Shown piece after piece: positions 33,239-42,523 of a stretch of 64,000 bases of DNA (positions within the stretch are counted from its first letter, which is position 1; every line of letters begins with the position of its first letter). Origin of the DNA: Thermatribacter velox. GTDB lineage: Bacteria; Atribacterota; Atribacteria; Atribacterales; Thermatribacteraceae. The stretch lies in NCBI RefSeq assembly GCF_038396615.1, contig NZ_CP121689.1:632001-696000 (forward strand), read 5' to 3'. The notes beneath the pieces are model-generated. The model was not told where the DNA came from, did not search any database, and saw only the letters and a program-made list of their open reading frames with translations. The position numbers and the translations under genes are program-made.

Positions 33239-33278
33239 GAAATTTTTCTCAAAAATTGACGGGAAGGGAGGGATAGCC

Positions 33279-33725
33279 ATGAAGAAAATCCTGGAAGTGG
33301 GTACTCATCTGGTGATTGACGGGTACAGCGAAGACCCCGAGCTCCTTGGTAATGTGGAGCTGGTGCGTAGGTTTTTGGATGAGTGCCCAGACAGGATGAA
33401 CATGACCAAAGTTCTTCCACCTTATGTTTTCAGGTATGGAGAAGAAGGAGAAAAAGCAGGCATATCTGGAATAGTGATCATAGCAGAAAGCCATATTAGC
33501 ATTCACACTTTCCCAAAGCAGCGCTACCTAAACGTGGATGTATTTTCTTGCAAGCCTTTTGATATTGAAGAAGCAAAGCGTTACATTGTTGACTATTTCA
33601 AAATTTCCGATTACCAGCATCAGGTTCTGGACCGAGGAGTGGAGTATCCCAAGAACCTCGGTTTTGGAATGCCCTTGGTGCTCGAGGAAAGGTTGGGTGT
33701 TCTCGAGAAAATGGTACACACTTGA
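33279..33725 (+). CDS. speD: S-adenosylmethionine decarboxylase proenzyme
   Basis: SpeD makes decarboxylated AdoMet, the aminopropyl donor for spermidine and longer polyamines. The 148-residue proenzyme cuts itself between E70 and S71 to form the pyruvoyl cofactor. H76 and C91 keep the exact spacing (+5, +20) seen in the Thermotoga enzyme. It has a C-terminal tail of about 20 residues beyond the usual type 1b length. The ATG at 33279 follows gggaagggaggg. No speE lies nearby. Expression is likely set by the leader at 32938-33278. Confidence 0.95.
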   Translation: MKKILEVGTHLVIDGYSEDPELLGNVELVRRFLDECPDRMNMTKVLPPYVFRYGEEGEKAGISGIVIIAESHISIHTFPKQRYLNVDVFSCKPFDIEEAKRYIVDYFKISDYQHQVLDRGVEYPKNLGFGMPLVLEERLGVLEKMVHT

Positions 33726-33746
33726 CTCACTTCTTTTGCTTAGGCA

Positions 33747-33784
33747 GGGCAATGCCTTTCCTTTTCAAGGCATTGCCCTTTTTT
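33747..33784 (+). terminator. Terminator of speD
   Basis: GGGCAATGCCTT (33747-33758), an 8-base loop and its perfect complement (33767-33778) followed by six T residues. Confidence 0.9.
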
Positions 33785-33814
33785 ATTTTCGCTTACACTT
33801 CAGCTATCTCTCTT

Positions 33815-34165
33815 TTAACTGCTTTTTTGGCACTCCATGCACAGGGTAGCGTAGGGTAAAGCTTCAAGGCGTGCTTTGTTAATGGGGCGTCGACATTGCT
33901 CACAAATGCCGTAAGTACCTTTCTCAATCTTTCTAAGAGCTCTTTCCACCAGTTGTAAAATGTTTTGCAAACTCTCCAGAGAACTTACTTCGATTTCCAT
34001 ATCCAAGGTGCCCTGTCCAAAGTCTCCTTCATCTCGAGATTCTTTGAGGGGATTACTGGTTTTGGTAAAGTTTTGTTCCCTTTCAACTGTGCTCAGCAGG
34101 TGCTCTCGCAGTTTTATCAGCTTGGTTTTAAGCTGTTCGACATCTTTTTTATTCAATTTAACCAT
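33815..34165 (-). CDS. TraR/DksA-type zinc-finger protein
   Basis: A 116-residue protein with a long helical (coiled-coil) N-terminal part and a C4 zinc finger, C88-x2-C91 and C109-x2-C112, with the family text G-I-C-E-Q-C...P-I-x-x-A-R-L-E-A-L-P. DksA/TraR proteins enter the RNA polymerase secondary channel and adjust initiation with ppGpp, but Gram-positive YteA-like members are less well known. A relA gene is present in this window. It is convergent with speD. Confidence 0.88.
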   Translation of the reverse strand: MVKLNKKDVEQLKTKLIKLREHLLSTVEREQNFTKTSNPLKESRDEGDFGQGTLDMEIEVSSLESLQNILQLVERALRKIEKGTYGICEQCRRPINKARLEALPYATLCMECQKSS

Positions 34166-34394
34166 TCCTTTCTCTTTTTACTCGCTTTCTTTTAAATTCT
34201 ATATCAATTTCATGCATTATGGTAGGAAGTACAGTGCTTTACTTTTTGGAGGGCCATGCTTATTTTTCGAAAAATCAGAGATAAAATTAGAACTCCATAG
34301 GGAATTTCTATCTGGTAATGCCCTGCTGAATAAAGCTCGTATTTTAAAATGGCGACGCTTGTTGTAAAATATCTAAAAAAGTCGTGTCCTTCCT

Positions 34395-34925
34395 ATGATT
34401 CGAAAGGAAACTTTGTTGCTTGCGGTAAGTGCACTGGGTGTAGTCGTGGTTTTCTTAGCCACTCTTTTACATGTACCTCTCGCTTCACACCGTTTTGGTT
34501 TTCATCTTGGTGAAGCAGTGATTTTTCTTGTGTCTGCTATTCTGGGCCCTTTCGTGGGTGCGATTACTGCTTCGCTGGGTTCGGTACTCGCTGATCTTCA
34601 AATGGGGTATTTGATATGGGTTCCTTTTACTCTTCTGGTAAAAGCTGGTGAGGGGTACATTATTGGAGAACTGGTAGCTCGTAGGGAAAGACTTGATTGG
34701 TATACCTTCTTTTGGGGAGCTTCGGTAATGGTAGGGGGTTATGGAGTGAGTGCTTTCGTTCTCTTTGGTTGGCCAGCTTTACTGGTGGAGGTTCCGGTTG
34801 ATGTATTGCAATGTCTTTCTGGCTTTTTGATTGCTTGTTTTATTTATAGAATTTTATGTTTGCGATTTCCCAGACTAATTCTTTTACGGAGGCGAGAATG
34901 GAAGCCAAAAGAACCGCCATCATGA
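34395..34925 (+). CDS. ECF transporter S-component family protein
   Basis: A 176-residue membrane protein with five or six helices. G-F-H-L-G-E-A-V, I-L-G-P-F-V-G-A-I-T-A-S-L-G-S-V-L-A-D and V-P-F-T-L-L-V-K-A-G-E-G-Y are the pattern of substrate-binding (S) units of energy-coupling-factor vitamin transporters. No EcfA or EcfT gene is nearby, so it would use a shared energising module. The vitamin is not evident. Its end overlaps the rlmN start by 28 bases. Confidence 0.8.
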   Translation: MIRKETLLLAVSALGVVVVFLATLLHVPLASHRFGFHLGEAVIFLVSAILGPFVGAITASLGSVLADLQMGYLIWVPFTLLVKAGEGYIIGELVARRERLDWYTFFWGASVMVGGYGVSAFVLFGWPALLVEVPVDVLQCLSGFLIACFIYRILCLRFPRLILLRRREWKPKEPPS

Positions 34926-35953
34926 ATTTTACACCCAAAGACCTCGCTGCTCTTCTTGAAGATTGGGGGGAACCTACCTACAGAGCCCAACAGATATTTG
35001 AGTGGGTTTATCAGAAGAGAGCTGATTCTTTCGAAACAATGACCAATCTTCCTCAAGATTTGCGTAAGAAGTTGGCCCAGGAATTTGTTGTGAATTCTCT
35101 GCACGTTGTAGAAACCGTTAGTTCGAGCGATGGAAGCCGTAAATTTTTGATAGCTTTAGCTGACGGTATGAGCGTTGAAACTGTTGCCATTCCTCACCGG
35201 GATAGATTAACGGTTTGCGTATCTTCTCAGGTAGGATGTCCAGTAGGCTGTCCCTTTTGTGCGACGGGACAGGCAGGCTTTAAAAGAAATCTGGAGCCTT
35301 CGGAGATTGTAGGTCAGGTTTGGTTAGTTGCGAAACAACTTGATAGAAGAGTTGATAACTTGGTTTTCATGGGCATGGGTGAACCACTGCTGAACTATGA
35401 CAACCTTTGTCAGGCTTTGCTCACTTTGAACGCTCCTTGGGGGATGGGCATAGGAGCGAGACGTATCACTATTTCTACAGTAGGAGTTCCTCCTGTTATT
35501 TTGAAGCTTGCCGAAGATTGGCCCGAATTGCGCTTGGCAGTTTCTTTGCAGTCCCCTTTTCCAGAGGTTCGAGACTATCTGGTACCACTGAATCGGGTTT
35601 ACTCTTTAAGATCCTTACTGGACGCTCTTAAAATTTACATCACACGCGTACGTCATCGGGTGACTATCGAATATACTCTTTGGGAGGGCGTAAACGACCG
35701 TATTAAAGATGCTTATGAACTGGTCAAACTTTTGAGAGGGCTCAACGTTTTTGTGAACCTCATTCCTGGCAATCGGGTAGATGGATTGCCTTTTTTACCG
35801 CCATCACCCGCCAGAGTTAAAAAGTTTTATAATATTTTAAAAGAGAATGGCATGGAAGTTTCGATAAGGCTTTCTCGTGGGCAGGACATAGAAGCTGCCT
35901 GTGGCAATCTATACAGGATTCATGGGTTGGAAAGGGGTTTAGGTAGACCATGA
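34898..35953 (+). CDS. rlmN: Dual-specificity 23S rRNA/tRNA methyltransferase RlmN
   Basis: A radical SAM enzyme that methylates C2 of A2503 in 23S rRNA and A37 in tRNAs. The 351-residue protein has the C114-x3-C118-x2-C121 cluster motif and the catalytic C-terminal Cys335 (A-A-C-G-N-L). Other family motifs are [10 protein letters not shown] and R-I-T-I-S-T-V-G. I start at ATG 34898, preceded by acggaggcg; an ATG at 34922 is also possible. Confidence 0.95.
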   Translation: MEAKRTAIMNFTPKDLAALLEDWGEPTYRAQQIFEWVYQKRADSFETMTNLPQDLRKKLAQEFVVNSLHVVETVSSSDGSRKFLIALADGMSVETVAIPHRDRLTVCVSSQVGCPVGCPFCATGQAGFKRNLEPSEIVGQVWLVAKQLDRRVDNLVFMGMGEPLLNYDNLCQALLTLNAPWGMGIGARRITISTVGVPPVILKLAEDWPELRLAVSLQSPFPEVRDYLVPLNRVYSLRSLLDALKIYITRVRHRVTIEYTLWEGVNDRIKDAYELVKLLRGLNVFVNLIPGNRVDGLPFLPPSPARVKKFYNILKENGMEVSIRLSRGQDIEAACGNLYRIHGLERGLGRP

Positions 35954-36966
35954 TTATTGTTTTGCGTAGTGGCGCAAGCGAACAGGAGATTGAAGAGGTA
36001 GCACGCCGACTCAGGATAATGGGTTTTGGGGTGCACATATCTCGGGGAGTTGAACGTACCATTATTGGTGCTATAGGTGATGAGCGCAAGGCAAACATTG
36101 AAGAAAAAATTGGAGTTTTACCTTTTGTAGAAAAAGTTGTTCCTATTCTTACGCCCTATAAGCTTTCCAGTAGAGAGTTCAGAGGTCAGGACACAGTTAT
36201 AGAGGTTGGGGGCGTAAGAATCGGTGGTGGTAAAATAACCATTATGGCTGGTCCCTGTGCTGTAGAATCCGAGGAACAGATCGTGTATACTGCCCAAAAA
36301 GTCAAAGAGGCAGGCGGACATATCCTGCGAGGAGGAGCTTTCAAGCCGCGTACTTCTCCTTATAGCTTCCAGGGGTTAGGGAAAGAAGGCTTGAAACTTT
36401 TGGCCAAGGCGCGCGAAGAAACGGGTCTTCCTGTTGTTACCGAGGCTCTGGGTATAGAAGAACTCGAACTGGTAGCGGAGTACGCAGATATTATTCAAAT
36501 CGGTGCTCGCAACATGCAAAATTTCAGGTTGCTCGAGGCTGTAGGTAAACTTAGGAAACCAGTGCTTCTTAAGAGGGGAATGATGAGCACCATTGAGGAA
36601 CTTCTCATGTCTGCGGAATATATTTTGGCTCAGGGTAATTATCAGGTAATTCTGTGTGAGCGAGGCATAAGGACTTTTGAGCCGTCTACCCGCAATACTC
36701 TTGATTTGAGCAGTGTACCTATTATTAAAAAACAGAGCCATCTTCCGGTGGTTGTTGATCCCAGCCATGGAACAGGCAGGAGCGACCTGGTGATACCAAT
36801 GAGTCTTGCTGCTATTGTTGCTGGGGCTGATGGCTTGCTGGTGGAAGTTCACCCCAATCCCATAGAGGCACTTTCTGACGGCCCACAATCCATCACTCCT
36901 GAAATGTTTGCTGAGCTTGTAAACCACTTGCGCAGGATCCTACCCGTCCTGGGGAAGGAGCTTTGA
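35950..36966 (+). CDS. aroF: DAHP synthase (AroF/AroG type I-beta, Thermotoga-like)
   Basis: Catalyses the first step of the shikimate pathway, joining PEP and erythrose-4-phosphate. The 338-residue protein has an N-terminal ferredoxin-like regulatory domain (about 1-70) followed by the barrel with [23 protein letters not shown] and P-S-H-G-T-G. The N-terminal domain usually mediates feedback by Tyr or Phe. The start overlaps the rlmN stop by four bases. tyrA and aroC follow. Confidence 0.94.
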   Translation: MIIVLRSGASEQEIEEVARRLRIMGFGVHISRGVERTIIGAIGDERKANIEEKIGVLPFVEKVVPILTPYKLSSREFRGQDTVIEVGGVRIGGGKITIMAGPCAVESEEQIVYTAQKVKEAGGHILRGGAFKPRTSPYSFQGLGKEGLKLLAKAREETGLPVVTEALGIEELELVAEYADIIQIGARNMQNFRLLEAVGKLRKPVLLKRGMMSTIEELLMSAEYILAQGNYQVILCERGIRTFEPSTRNTLDLSSVPIIKKQSHLPVVVDPSHGTGRSDLVIPMSLAAIVAGADGLLVEVHPNPIEALSDGPQSITPEMFAELVNHLRRILPVLGKEL

Positions 36967-36967
36967 A

Positions 36968-37803
36968 ATGACTGTTTCAGTGGGGATTGTTGGCTTGGGT
37001 TTAATGGGGGCTTCTCTGGCCTGGGATTTCCTGAAATGGCCCCACTGCAGTTTTGTGAAGGGTTTTGATATTAACCGTTCTGTTCTTGAGAAAGCGAAAC
37101 AGAAAGGACTTATCCACTACCAGGCTTCGTCGGCTGCTGAAGCAGCTAAAGATGTGGACCTGGTTTTTATAGCAACTCCTGTGCGGAGTGTGCCAGGCAT
37201 TTTTTTTGAAATAAGAGAGGCTCTTTCCAGAGAGACGTTGGTTTTAGACATGGGGAGTACTCGAAACTGGATCTATAAGCAGATAAAACCTTTTCTGGAA
37301 AATTGCCTTTATGCCGGTTTCCATCCTATGGCGGGTAGCGAAAAGGGGGGATTTGATGAGGCCAGAGCCGGTCTTTTTAAGGGAGCACCGGTTCTGATAA
37401 CCCCATTTTCCCCACTGGGGGAGAAAATTGTTCTGATTGACGAAATAGTAAACTTTCTGGGTGGCAAGGTTTTTTTTTAACTCCTGAGGAACATGATGCA
37501 GTGTGTTGTTTGGTGAGCCACCTGCCACATTTTATCGCAAACGCATACCTCTGGAGTATCCTTAGAGAGAAAAAGAAAGTGTATCCTTTTGCAGGACCTT
37601 ATTTTAGAGATTTTATTCGGGTTGCGGGTTCCAATCCAGAAGTGTGGGCAGATATCTTCTGGACGAATCGAGAGGAAGTACTTGAGAGAATCTGGAAGTT
37701 TGAAGAGTGTCTTATGGAATTACGTGAAATCCTTGAAAGTGAAGACATCCAGAAACTTCTAAAATTTTTGAAAACCTTGGAGGACGGACGGAAGGAGCTT
37801 TGA
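36968..37803 (+). CDS. tyrA: Prephenate dehydrogenase TyrA, interrupted by a frameshift
   Basis: TyrA oxidises prephenate to 4-hydroxyphenylpyruvate for tyrosine. The first frame (36968-37480, 170 codons) has G-L-G-L-M-G-A-S and H-P-M-A-G-S-E-K-G-G. It stops at TAA just after a run of nine T (37470-37478). The next frame continues at once with L-T-P-E-E-H-D and L-V-S-H-L-P-H-F, the family motifs that should follow, up to 37803. Ten or seven T residues would restore one frame of about 278 residues. A sequencing error, a true pseudogene or slippage at the T run could each explain it. Neighbouring aroF and aroC support the assignment. Confidence 0.87.
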
Positions 37804-37804
37804 A

Positions 37805-38995
37805 ATGCTTCAGTATGTCACTGCAGGAGAGTCCCATGGCAAAGGCATAGTGGTAGTAATTCGTGGCTTTCCCTCCAATATGGAGGTAGATCTGGATTTT
37901 ATAAACGAAGAACTGGCGCGCAGACAAAGAGGTTTTGGTTCTGGCCCTCGCATGGATATGGAGAAAGATCGCGTGGAAGTTTTGAGCGGGATTCGTTTTT
38001 GTAAGACTATAGGCAGTCCAATTGCGATTCTGGTTGAAAACAAAGACTACCAGAATTGGCTTGACATTATGACCCCCGAAGGATCGCCCCCTCCAGATTA
38101 TAATCCAGTGACCATACCCAGGCCAGGTCATGCTGACCTGGCTGGTTTGATTAAGTATCGATTTAAAGATATTCGTAACGTCATTGAACGAGCCAGTGCT
38201 CGAGAGACTGTGGGTAGAGTTGTTGCCGGCGCTTTTGCTAAAATTTTTCTCAGATATTTTGGGGTTTCAGTAGGAGGATTTGTGGAATCAATAGGTGGTG
38301 TGCGTGCGGAGGGCGACTTGACATTTTCGGAAAAAGTTGCCCGGGCTTCTAATTCTTTGCTTCGTACTTTTGATAAGAAACAAGAGGAGAAAATGATTAG
38401 TTTAATTGAAAAAGCAAAAGAAGAAGGAGATACGCTGGGGGGCACTTTTGTGGTTGGTGCCAGCGGGCTTATTCCAGGTTTGGGTAGTTATACGGAGGCT
38501 GAACTCAGGTTAGATTCCCAGATTGCTGGTGCCTTAATGAGTATTCCTGGCATCAAGGGAGTAGAAATCGGAGAAGGCTTTCTTTCTGCACAAAAAAGAG
38601 GTAGTGAAGTTCATGACGCTATATTTTATGATTCCCTTCAAGAGGGATTTCCTTTTGTACGCAGGAGTTGTTATTCGGGTGGGCTGGAAGGTGGAGTAAC
38701 CTGGGGGGATTTCTTATGGGTACGCTGTGCCATGAAGCCGATACCAACTCTGAGAAAGGGATTACCAAGCGTCGATTTGTCAACGCTCGAAGAAGTTCCA
38801 GCTCGTTTTGAGCGTTCAGATGTTTGTGCTGTTCCAAGAGCACTGGTCGTTGCAGAATCCGTATTAGCCTTTGTTTTGGCTCAAAGCTATTACCGAAAAT
38901 TCGGTGGCGATGCCATTGAAGAAACCCTCGAGGCCTACCAAAATTACCAACAGTACATTTCAAAATTTGCTGGTAGACAAAAAGGACGGGGTTGA
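37805..38995 (+). CDS. aroC: Chorismate synthase
   Basis: AroC makes chorismate from EPSP using reduced FMN. The 396-residue protein starts T-A-G-E-S-H-G-K and has R-R-Q-R-G-F-G-S-G-P-R-M, R-P-G-H-A-D-L-A-G and R-A-S-A-R-E-T, with a C-terminal R-S-D-V-C-A-V-P. Length is typical. The ATG at 37805 follows the tyrA stop at once, with the ribosome site acggaagg. Confidence 0.95.
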   Translation: MLQYVTAGESHGKGIVVVIRGFPSNMEVDLDFINEELARRQRGFGSGPRMDMEKDRVEVLSGIRFCKTIGSPIAILVENKDYQNWLDIMTPEGSPPPDYNPVTIPRPGHADLAGLIKYRFKDIRNVIERASARETVGRVVAGAFAKIFLRYFGVSVGGFVESIGGVRAEGDLTFSEKVARASNSLLRTFDKKQEEKMISLIEKAKEEGDTLGGTFVVGASGLIPGLGSYTEAELRLDSQIAGALMSIPGIKGVEIGEGFLSAQKRGSEVHDAIFYDSLQEGFPFVRRSCYSGGLEGGVTWGDFLWVRCAMKPIPTLRKGLPSVDLSTLEEVPARFERSDVCAVPRALVVAESVLAFVLAQSYYRKFGGDAIEETLEAYQNYQQYISKFAGRQKGRG

Positions 38996-39066
38996 CTATT
39001 GTTATTGTATTAGGGAACTAAAGTTTAAAGAACGGATTAAATAATTTTGGCGTTGAGGAAGGTTTG

Positions 39067-40206
39067 ATGATGAGAATACCAATTTGCAAACCAGATATAG
39101 GAGAAGAAGAGCAGGAAGCTGTTCAGAAAGTTCTTGCTTCCGGGCATCTGGCTCAGGGTGAAGAAGTTGCAGCTTTCGAAAGCGAGTTTGCAGAGTATTT
39201 GGGAGTATCTAATGCTGTGGCTACTATTAATGGTACGGCTGCTTTGTTTGTTGCTTTGAAGGCTCTGGGGGTTTCAAAGGGCACAAAAGTGGTGACCACT
39301 CCCTTTACATTTGTGGCTACAGCCAGTGCCATTCTTCAGTGTGGTGGCGTACCTGTTTTTTGTGATGTTGATGAAAAAACGTTTAATATTGACCCTACTC
39401 GACTGGAAGATATACTTAAGCAAGATTCGGATGTACGGGGGATTGTTGTAGTGCATCTTTTTGGTTTGCCGTGTGCTGTTGAGGAAGTTGGATTTCTGGC
39501 CAGAAAATACGGTGTTTTCCTGGTCGAAGATTGTGCCCAGGCTCATGGGGCTCTTTATTGTGGGAAGAAAGTGGGTGGTTTTGGTGAGGCCGGTGTTTTC
39601 AGTTTTTATCCTACTAAAAACATGACTGCCGGCGAAGGTGGTATGATTGTTACCAATTCCGAGGAACTTGCCAGGACGTGCAGAATGCTCATCAATCACG
39701 GAAGCAAGAAGCGATACATTCACGAGATGCTCGGCTATAATTTCAGGTTGACCGACATAGGAGCAGCCATCGGTAGGGTGCAGTTGCGGAAGCTGGATAA
39801 AAACAATCAGAGACGGCGCGAGAATGCTCGTTTTTATGACCGGCATCTTTCCGGTACACCTGGGATAGAAACCCCTTTTGTTCCCGAAGGGTATTTTCAT
39901 GTATATCACCAGTATACTTTAAGGGTCAAAGAGAAACGGAATGGTTTGCGCGATTTTCTGCTTGCTCAAGGCATTGGCTGCGAAGTTTATTATCCCCTTC
40001 CTCTCCACCAGCAACCTTTTTTGCAGAAGATTGGAAAAACCTACCATCTTCCAGTGGCAGAGAAGCTATGCAAAGAAGTGCTTTCAATCCCAGTACATCC
40101 ACTCCTCAGTGATGAAGAGCGATGGGAAGTTGTTGAATCGATTCGTAATTTCCTGGCGGGTAACGAGCATAAATTTGTTGAGCTGGTAAAGGAGGAAAAT
40201 TTTTGA
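39067..40206 (+). CDS. DegT/DnrJ/EryC1-family sugar aminotransferase
   Basis: A 379-residue PLP enzyme of the nucleotide-sugar aminotransferase family. The PLP Lys is at about 184 in Y-P-T-K-N-M-T-A-G-E-G-G, Asp155 lies in V-E-D-C-A-Q-A-H-G, and the substrate text N-G-T-A-A-L is at 55-60. It probably aminates a UDP-keto-sugar. The next gene is a Gfo/Idh/MocA oxidoreductase overlapping by four bases. Such a pair can make a 3-amino-sugar (as GnnA/GnnB or WlbA/WlbE-type pairs do) for lipid A or surface glycans. Two ATGs (39067, 39070) follow gaggaagg. Confidence 0.9.
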   Translation: MMRIPICKPDIGEEEQEAVQKVLASGHLAQGEEVAAFESEFAEYLGVSNAVATINGTAALFVALKALGVSKGTKVVTTPFTFVATASAILQCGGVPVFCDVDEKTFNIDPTRLEDILKQDSDVRGIVVVHLFGLPCAVEEVGFLARKYGVFLVEDCAQAHGALYCGKKVGGFGEAGVFSFYPTKNMTAGEGGMIVTNSEELARTCRMLINHGSKKRYIHEMLGYNFRLTDIGAAIGRVQLRKLDKNNQRRRENARFYDRHLSGTPGIETPFVPEGYFHVYHQYTLRVKEKRNGLRDFLLAQGIGCEVYYPLPLHQQPFLQKIGKTYHLPVAEKLCKEVLSIPVHPLLSDEERWEVVESIRNFLAGNEHKFVELVKEENF

Positions 40207-41156
40207 AAGTGGTCAGGGTAGGTGTGGTTGGTGTTGGCTATCTCGGCCAGCACCATGCGCGGGTTTATTCAGAGCTTCCTGGAGTAGAATTAGTGGGCGT
40301 TGTTGATATTGATCGTGCAAGAGCTCAGGAAGTCGCTCGACGTTATTTTACTCGTGCTTTTTATGATTATCGCGATCTGTTTGGTCTTGTAGATGCTGTG
40401 AGCATAGTAGTACCTACAGTTTTGCATAGGAGCATTGCTGGTCATTTTATTGAAGCAGGCATCAATATTCTTATTGAGAAACCGGTTACTACTACCCTTG
40501 AAGAGGCCAAAGAACTTATGGAAATGGCCAACGCCAAGAAGGTGGTTTTGCAGGTTGGCCATATTGAACGTTTTAACTCTGCCGTTATGGAACTTGTTAA
40601 ACTTATCACCCGACCTATTTTTATTGAGTGTGCTCGTATGGGTCCCTATCCAAATCGCAACACCGATGTTGGCGTCGTGCTGGATCTCATGATTCATGAT
40701 ATTGATATAGTTATGAGCATTGTTAGTGGGAAAGTGGTAGAGATAAGGGCTTTTGGTTATCCGGTTTTCTCTTCACAGGAAGATATTGCCAGTGCCCAGA
40801 TTCTTTTTGATAATGGCTGTATCGTTAACCTTACCGCTAGTCGGGTGACTCGTAAAAAAATCAGACGTATGGAAATAACCCAGATTGATTCTTTCATATC
40901 CATCGATTACCTCGAGCAGGAACTGGCTGTTTATAAAAAAGCTTCTTCGGGTTTCCCTCAACTGATTGAAAAACCCATTATGCAGAAGGGTGAACCACTC
41001 CGATTGGAACTGGAGCATTTTATTCGTTGTGTGCGTAATGGAGAGCGTCCTCTGGTTGGTCTTGAGGAGGGCAAGAATGCCCTTGAAGTCGCTTTGAGTA
41101 TTTTAGAAGAAATCAAAAAATCGGGTGGGCAAAAATGGAAAAAGGCTATGATGTAG
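40203..41156 (+). CDS. Gfo/Idh/MocA-family oxidoreductase
   Basis: A 317-residue NAD(P)-dependent dehydrogenase. It has the nucleotide motif G-V-G-Y-L-G-Q-H-H near 8-15, I-E-K-P-V at about 92-96 with the catalytic Lys, and H-D-I-D-I-V in the substrate domain. With the overlapping aminotransferase it likely oxidises a UDP-sugar at C3. The TTG start at 40203 has the strong site aaaggagg. Its stop lies inside the next gene (22-base overlap). Confidence 0.9.
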   Translation: MKVVRVGVVGVGYLGQHHARVYSELPGVELVGVVDIDRARAQEVARRYFTRAFYDYRDLFGLVDAVSIVVPTVLHRSIAGHFIEAGINILIEKPVTTTLEEAKELMEMANAKKVVLQVGHIERFNSAVMELVKLITRPIFIECARMGPYPNRNTDVGVVLDLMIHDIDIVMSIVSGKVVEIRAFGYPVFSSQEDIASAQILFDNGCIVNLTASRVTRKKIRRMEITQIDSFISIDYLEQELAVYKKASSGFPQLIEKPIMQKGEPLRLELEHFIRCVRNGERPLVGLEEGKNALEVALSILEEIKKSGGQKWKKAMM

Positions 41157-42520
41157 TTATTGTAGGTGCTGGACCTGCAGGCATATTTACCGCGCTTGAG
41201 CTTTCCGAGCGTGGCAAACTGAAGGTGTTGCTTGTCGACCGGGGAAAAGAAATTGAAAAAAGGGTTTGCCCTGCTCGTTTAAACAGCGGGATATGCCAGA
41301 AATGTTCACCCTGTTCATTACTGTGTGGGTGGGGTGGGGCTGGAGCTTTTAGTGATGGCAAGTTGACCTTTTCAGATCAGGTTGGTGGGCAACTAAATTC
41401 TTATCTTGATGCGGCTTTTTTCAGAGAAGTTGTCAATTATGTTGACTCAATCTACCAACGTTTTGGCGGAACTTCGAAGGTTTACGGTGATGACCAAGAT
41501 AAGGTTGAAGAACTCCGTCGCAGGGCTGAGATGGCTGAGTTGATTCTGGTGCCTTCTCGGGTAAGGCATCTGGGTACTGACCGTTGTAGAGAGATTTTGA
41601 AGAATATGCAGGAATATCTGCGTGGGAAGGTAGATATTCTCAGTGGTATGCCAGCTGAAGAGATACTTGCCAGCAATGGCAGAGTGAGAGGTATTAAACT
41701 TCAAAACGGTGAAGAAATAAAAAGTCAGTTTGTGGTAGTGGCTCCAGGAAGAGTGGGTGCTGATTGGTTGCGCAGGGAATGCATCAAGCTGGGTATTAAG
41801 CTTGAAAACAACCCTGTGGATTTGGGAGTACGCTTTGAGGTGCCTGCTTCGGTCATGGAAAGTTACACTCGCATTATGTATGAGTTGAAGCTGGTTTATT
41901 ATTCACGAACCTTTGATGACAAGGTACGCACTTTTTGTATGTGTCCTTATGGAGAAGTAGTTACTGAATATAACGACGGTATCATCACGGTGAACGGACA
42001 CAGCTATGAAAACAGAAAAACTCAAAACACGAATTTTGCTATTCTGGTAAGTACGAATTTTACTGCTCCTTTTCACGAGCCCATCGCCTATGGAAGGTAT
42101 GTTGCTCAACTCGCTAACATAGTAAGTGGCGGAGTCATTATTCAGCGTTTGCGTGACCTTCAGATGGGCAGACGCTCTACAGAAGATCGCATACGCAAGT
42201 CAATGGTGAACCCTACACTTCGTGGTGCGAGCCCCGGCGACCTTAGCTTTGTATTGCCGTATCGCTTTCTTCAAGATATCCTCGAAATGATTTACGCAAT
42301 GGATAAATTCATCCCAGGCATTAATTCCCCCCATAACTTGCTTTATGGGGTAGAAGTTAAGTTTTACTCTTCTCGAGTGAAGCTTAACCGGCATTTAGAA
42401 AGTGATATTGAGAACCTCTTTCTGGTTGGTGATGGTGCTGGTATAACCAGAGGACTGGTTCAGGCTTCTGCTTCTGGAGTGGTGGTGGCCAGGGAAATAG
42501 CAAGTAGATTAGGAGGATAA
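41135..42520 (+). CDS. FAD-dependent dehydrogenase (COG2509-like)
   Basis: A 461-residue flavoprotein. It has the FAD loop V-I-V-G-A-G-P-A-G-I at 7-16, a Cys cluster C-x8-C-x2-C-x2-C and C-G-W-G-G-A-G-A-F-S-D-G-K at about 64-76, and a closing G-D-G-A-G-I-T-R-G. This matches the NAD(FAD)-utilising dehydrogenase family of unknown substrate. It overlaps the upstream oxidoreductase and is followed by surE after three bases. Confidence 0.85.
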   Translation: MEKGYDVVIVGAGPAGIFTALELSERGKLKVLLVDRGKEIEKRVCPARLNSGICQKCSPCSLLCGWGGAGAFSDGKLTFSDQVGGQLNSYLDAAFFREVVNYVDSIYQRFGGTSKVYGDDQDKVEELRRRAEMAELILVPSRVRHLGTDRCREILKNMQEYLRGKVDILSGMPAEEILASNGRVRGIKLQNGEEIKSQFVVVAPGRVGADWLRRECIKLGIKLENNPVDLGVRFEVPASVMESYTRIMYELKLVYYSRTFDDKVRTFCMCPYGEVVTEYNDGIITVNGHSYENRKTQNTNFAILVSTNFTAPFHEPIAYGRYVAQLANIVSGGVIIQRLRDLQMGRRSTEDRIRKSMVNPTLRGASPGDLSFVLPYRFLQDILEMIYAMDKFIPGINSPHNLLYGVEVKFYSSRVKLNRHLESDIENLFLVGDGAGITRGLVQASASGVVVAREIASRLGG

Positions 42521-42523
42521 CCG

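Larger units (their letters stand above)
32938..33278 (+). ncRNA. Structured leader RNA of speD (unrecognised class)
   Basis: About 340 bases of transcribed leader. Elements in order: hairpin 1, CGACT (32975-32979)/AGTCG (33001-33005), internal loop, GCACC/GGTGT; hairpin 2, 33009-33015/33023-33029; hairpin 3, GTGCCTCT (33031-33038)/GGAGGCAC (33072-33079), enclosing a 12-base A-rich single-sided bulge and an inner stem 33051-33057/33065-33071; hairpin 4, 33108-33113/33116-33121. The 5' end (32941-32953) can pair with 33127-33139, closing the domain and competing with the base of terminator 1. AACC in the hairpin 3 loop (33061-33064) could pair with GGTT at 33093-33096. It fits no riboswitch or tmRNA, 6S or T-box pattern I know. 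It could be an attenuator, a riboswitch or an independent small RNA. Confidence 0.65.

Noticed and set aside
39274-39909. Minus-strand open frame of 211 codons
   Set aside because: It is antisense to the DegT-family gene and has no family features.
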